NCBI GenBank assembly: GCA_002506665.1
Contig: DAXZ01000074.1
Location: forward strand, 7,305-13,928
Direction: 5' to 3'
Source of the DNA: Nitrosopumilus sp. UBA526
Lineage (GTDB): Archaea > Thermoproteota > Nitrososphaeria > Nitrososphaerales > Nitrosopumilaceae
DNA length: 6,624 bases
Position 1 is the stretch's first letter. Each line of letters begins with the position of its first letter. Below, in pieces: positions 6,398 through 6,624 of the stretch. Below the pieces are notes generated by a model. The model saw only the letters and a program-made list of their open reading frames with translations, was not told the origin of the DNA and did not search any database. Position numbers and translations under genes: made by a program.

Positions 6398-6624
6398 TTG
6401 GCGTAATCATGGCAGGTGGCAGGGGTACTAGGATGAACTCGGATACTGAGAAACTGTTACTAGAATATACAAAGCCTGTAATTTTGCATGTAGTTGATGC
6501 ACTAGTAAAATCCCGCTCTTTTACAAGGGTACTAGCTGCAACTAGCCACAACTCGCCTGACACAAAAAAACTGCTAGAGCAAAACAATGTGGAAATCTTT
6601 GAGACGCCTGGACTTGGCTATGTC
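6394..6624 (+). CDS. cobY: Adenosylcobinamide-phosphate guanylyltransferase, archaeal CobY type (partial, runs off the right edge)
   Basis: Transfers GMP from GTP to adenosylcobinamide phosphate to make adenosylcobinamide-GDP, the substrate of CobS. Archaea use this nucleotidyltransferase in place of the bacterial kinase/guanylyltransferase CobU/CobP. The first 77 residues are present: the glycine-rich nucleotide-binding loop AGGRGTRM (7-14), EKLLLE (19-24), TSHNSPDTK (50-58) and TPGLGYV (71-77), all in the order and spacing expected of CobY. MobA or other NTP transferases share the first loop, but the SxNxPDT and GxGY blocks and the operon point to CobY. The ATG overlaps the cobS stop (ATGA). 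The C-terminal half lies outside the window. Confidence 0.88.
   Translation, partial: MIGVIMAGGRGTRMNSDTEKLLLEYTKPVILHVVDALVKSRSFTRVLAATSHNSPDTKKLLEQNNVEIFETPGLGYV

Overview
The window looks like chromosomal DNA from an ammonia-oxidising archaeon (Nitrososphaerota/Thaumarchaeota). Supporting signs are the archaeal forms of aspartate-semialdehyde dehydrogenase and CobY, oligo-T termination, a TATA-type promoter, GTG/TTG starts, and very tight gene packing. GC content is roughly 40-45% by eye, more like Nitrosotenuis-type lineages than the AT-rich marine Nitrosopumilus, but genus is a guess. No mobile element, CRISPR, tRNA or rRNA is visible, and no gap between genes exceeds about 90 bases.

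Left half, minus strand (read right to left): aspartate-semialdehyde dehydrogenase (asd, 1606-2682), an Lrp/AsnC-type regulator (1067-1516), and protoheme IX farnesyltransferase (ctaB, 135-1064). An oligo-T terminator and a good TATA box separate asd from the regulator. The regulator and ctaB are 2 nt apart and are probably co-transcribed. At the extreme left, a plus-strand reading frame ends at 140, converging on ctaB and overlapping its last 6 nt. It is probably the tail of an unidentified gene.

Right half, plus strand: a five-gene cobalamin (B12) operon covering the late pathway. It holds a threonine-phosphate decarboxylase-like aminotransferase (2769-3845), cobyric acid synthase (3842-4711), adenosylcobinamide-phosphate synthase (4708-5679), cobalamin synthase CobS (5672-6397), and the start of CobY guanylyltransferase (6394 to the window edge). 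All junctions overlap by 4 or 8 nt, so translation is likely coupled. Together they make the aminopropanol-phosphate arm, amidate the corrin ring, attach the arm, activate it with GTP and add the lower ligand. asd is divergent from this operon across 86 bp and feeds threonine synthesis, which supplies the aminopropanol precursor.

The main oddity is cobyric acid synthase. It keeps a full ATP-binding amidoligase domain, but the entire C-terminal glutamine amidotransferase domain (about 200 residues) is absent. In its place is a short linker made of an 11-residue tandem repeat, followed by a tail resembling the extreme C-terminus of the full-length family. A free-ammonia-dependent enzyme or a separate glutaminase partner is possible. 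A second point is the Lrp-type gene, whose conserved N-terminus runs upstream of its only canonical start codon.
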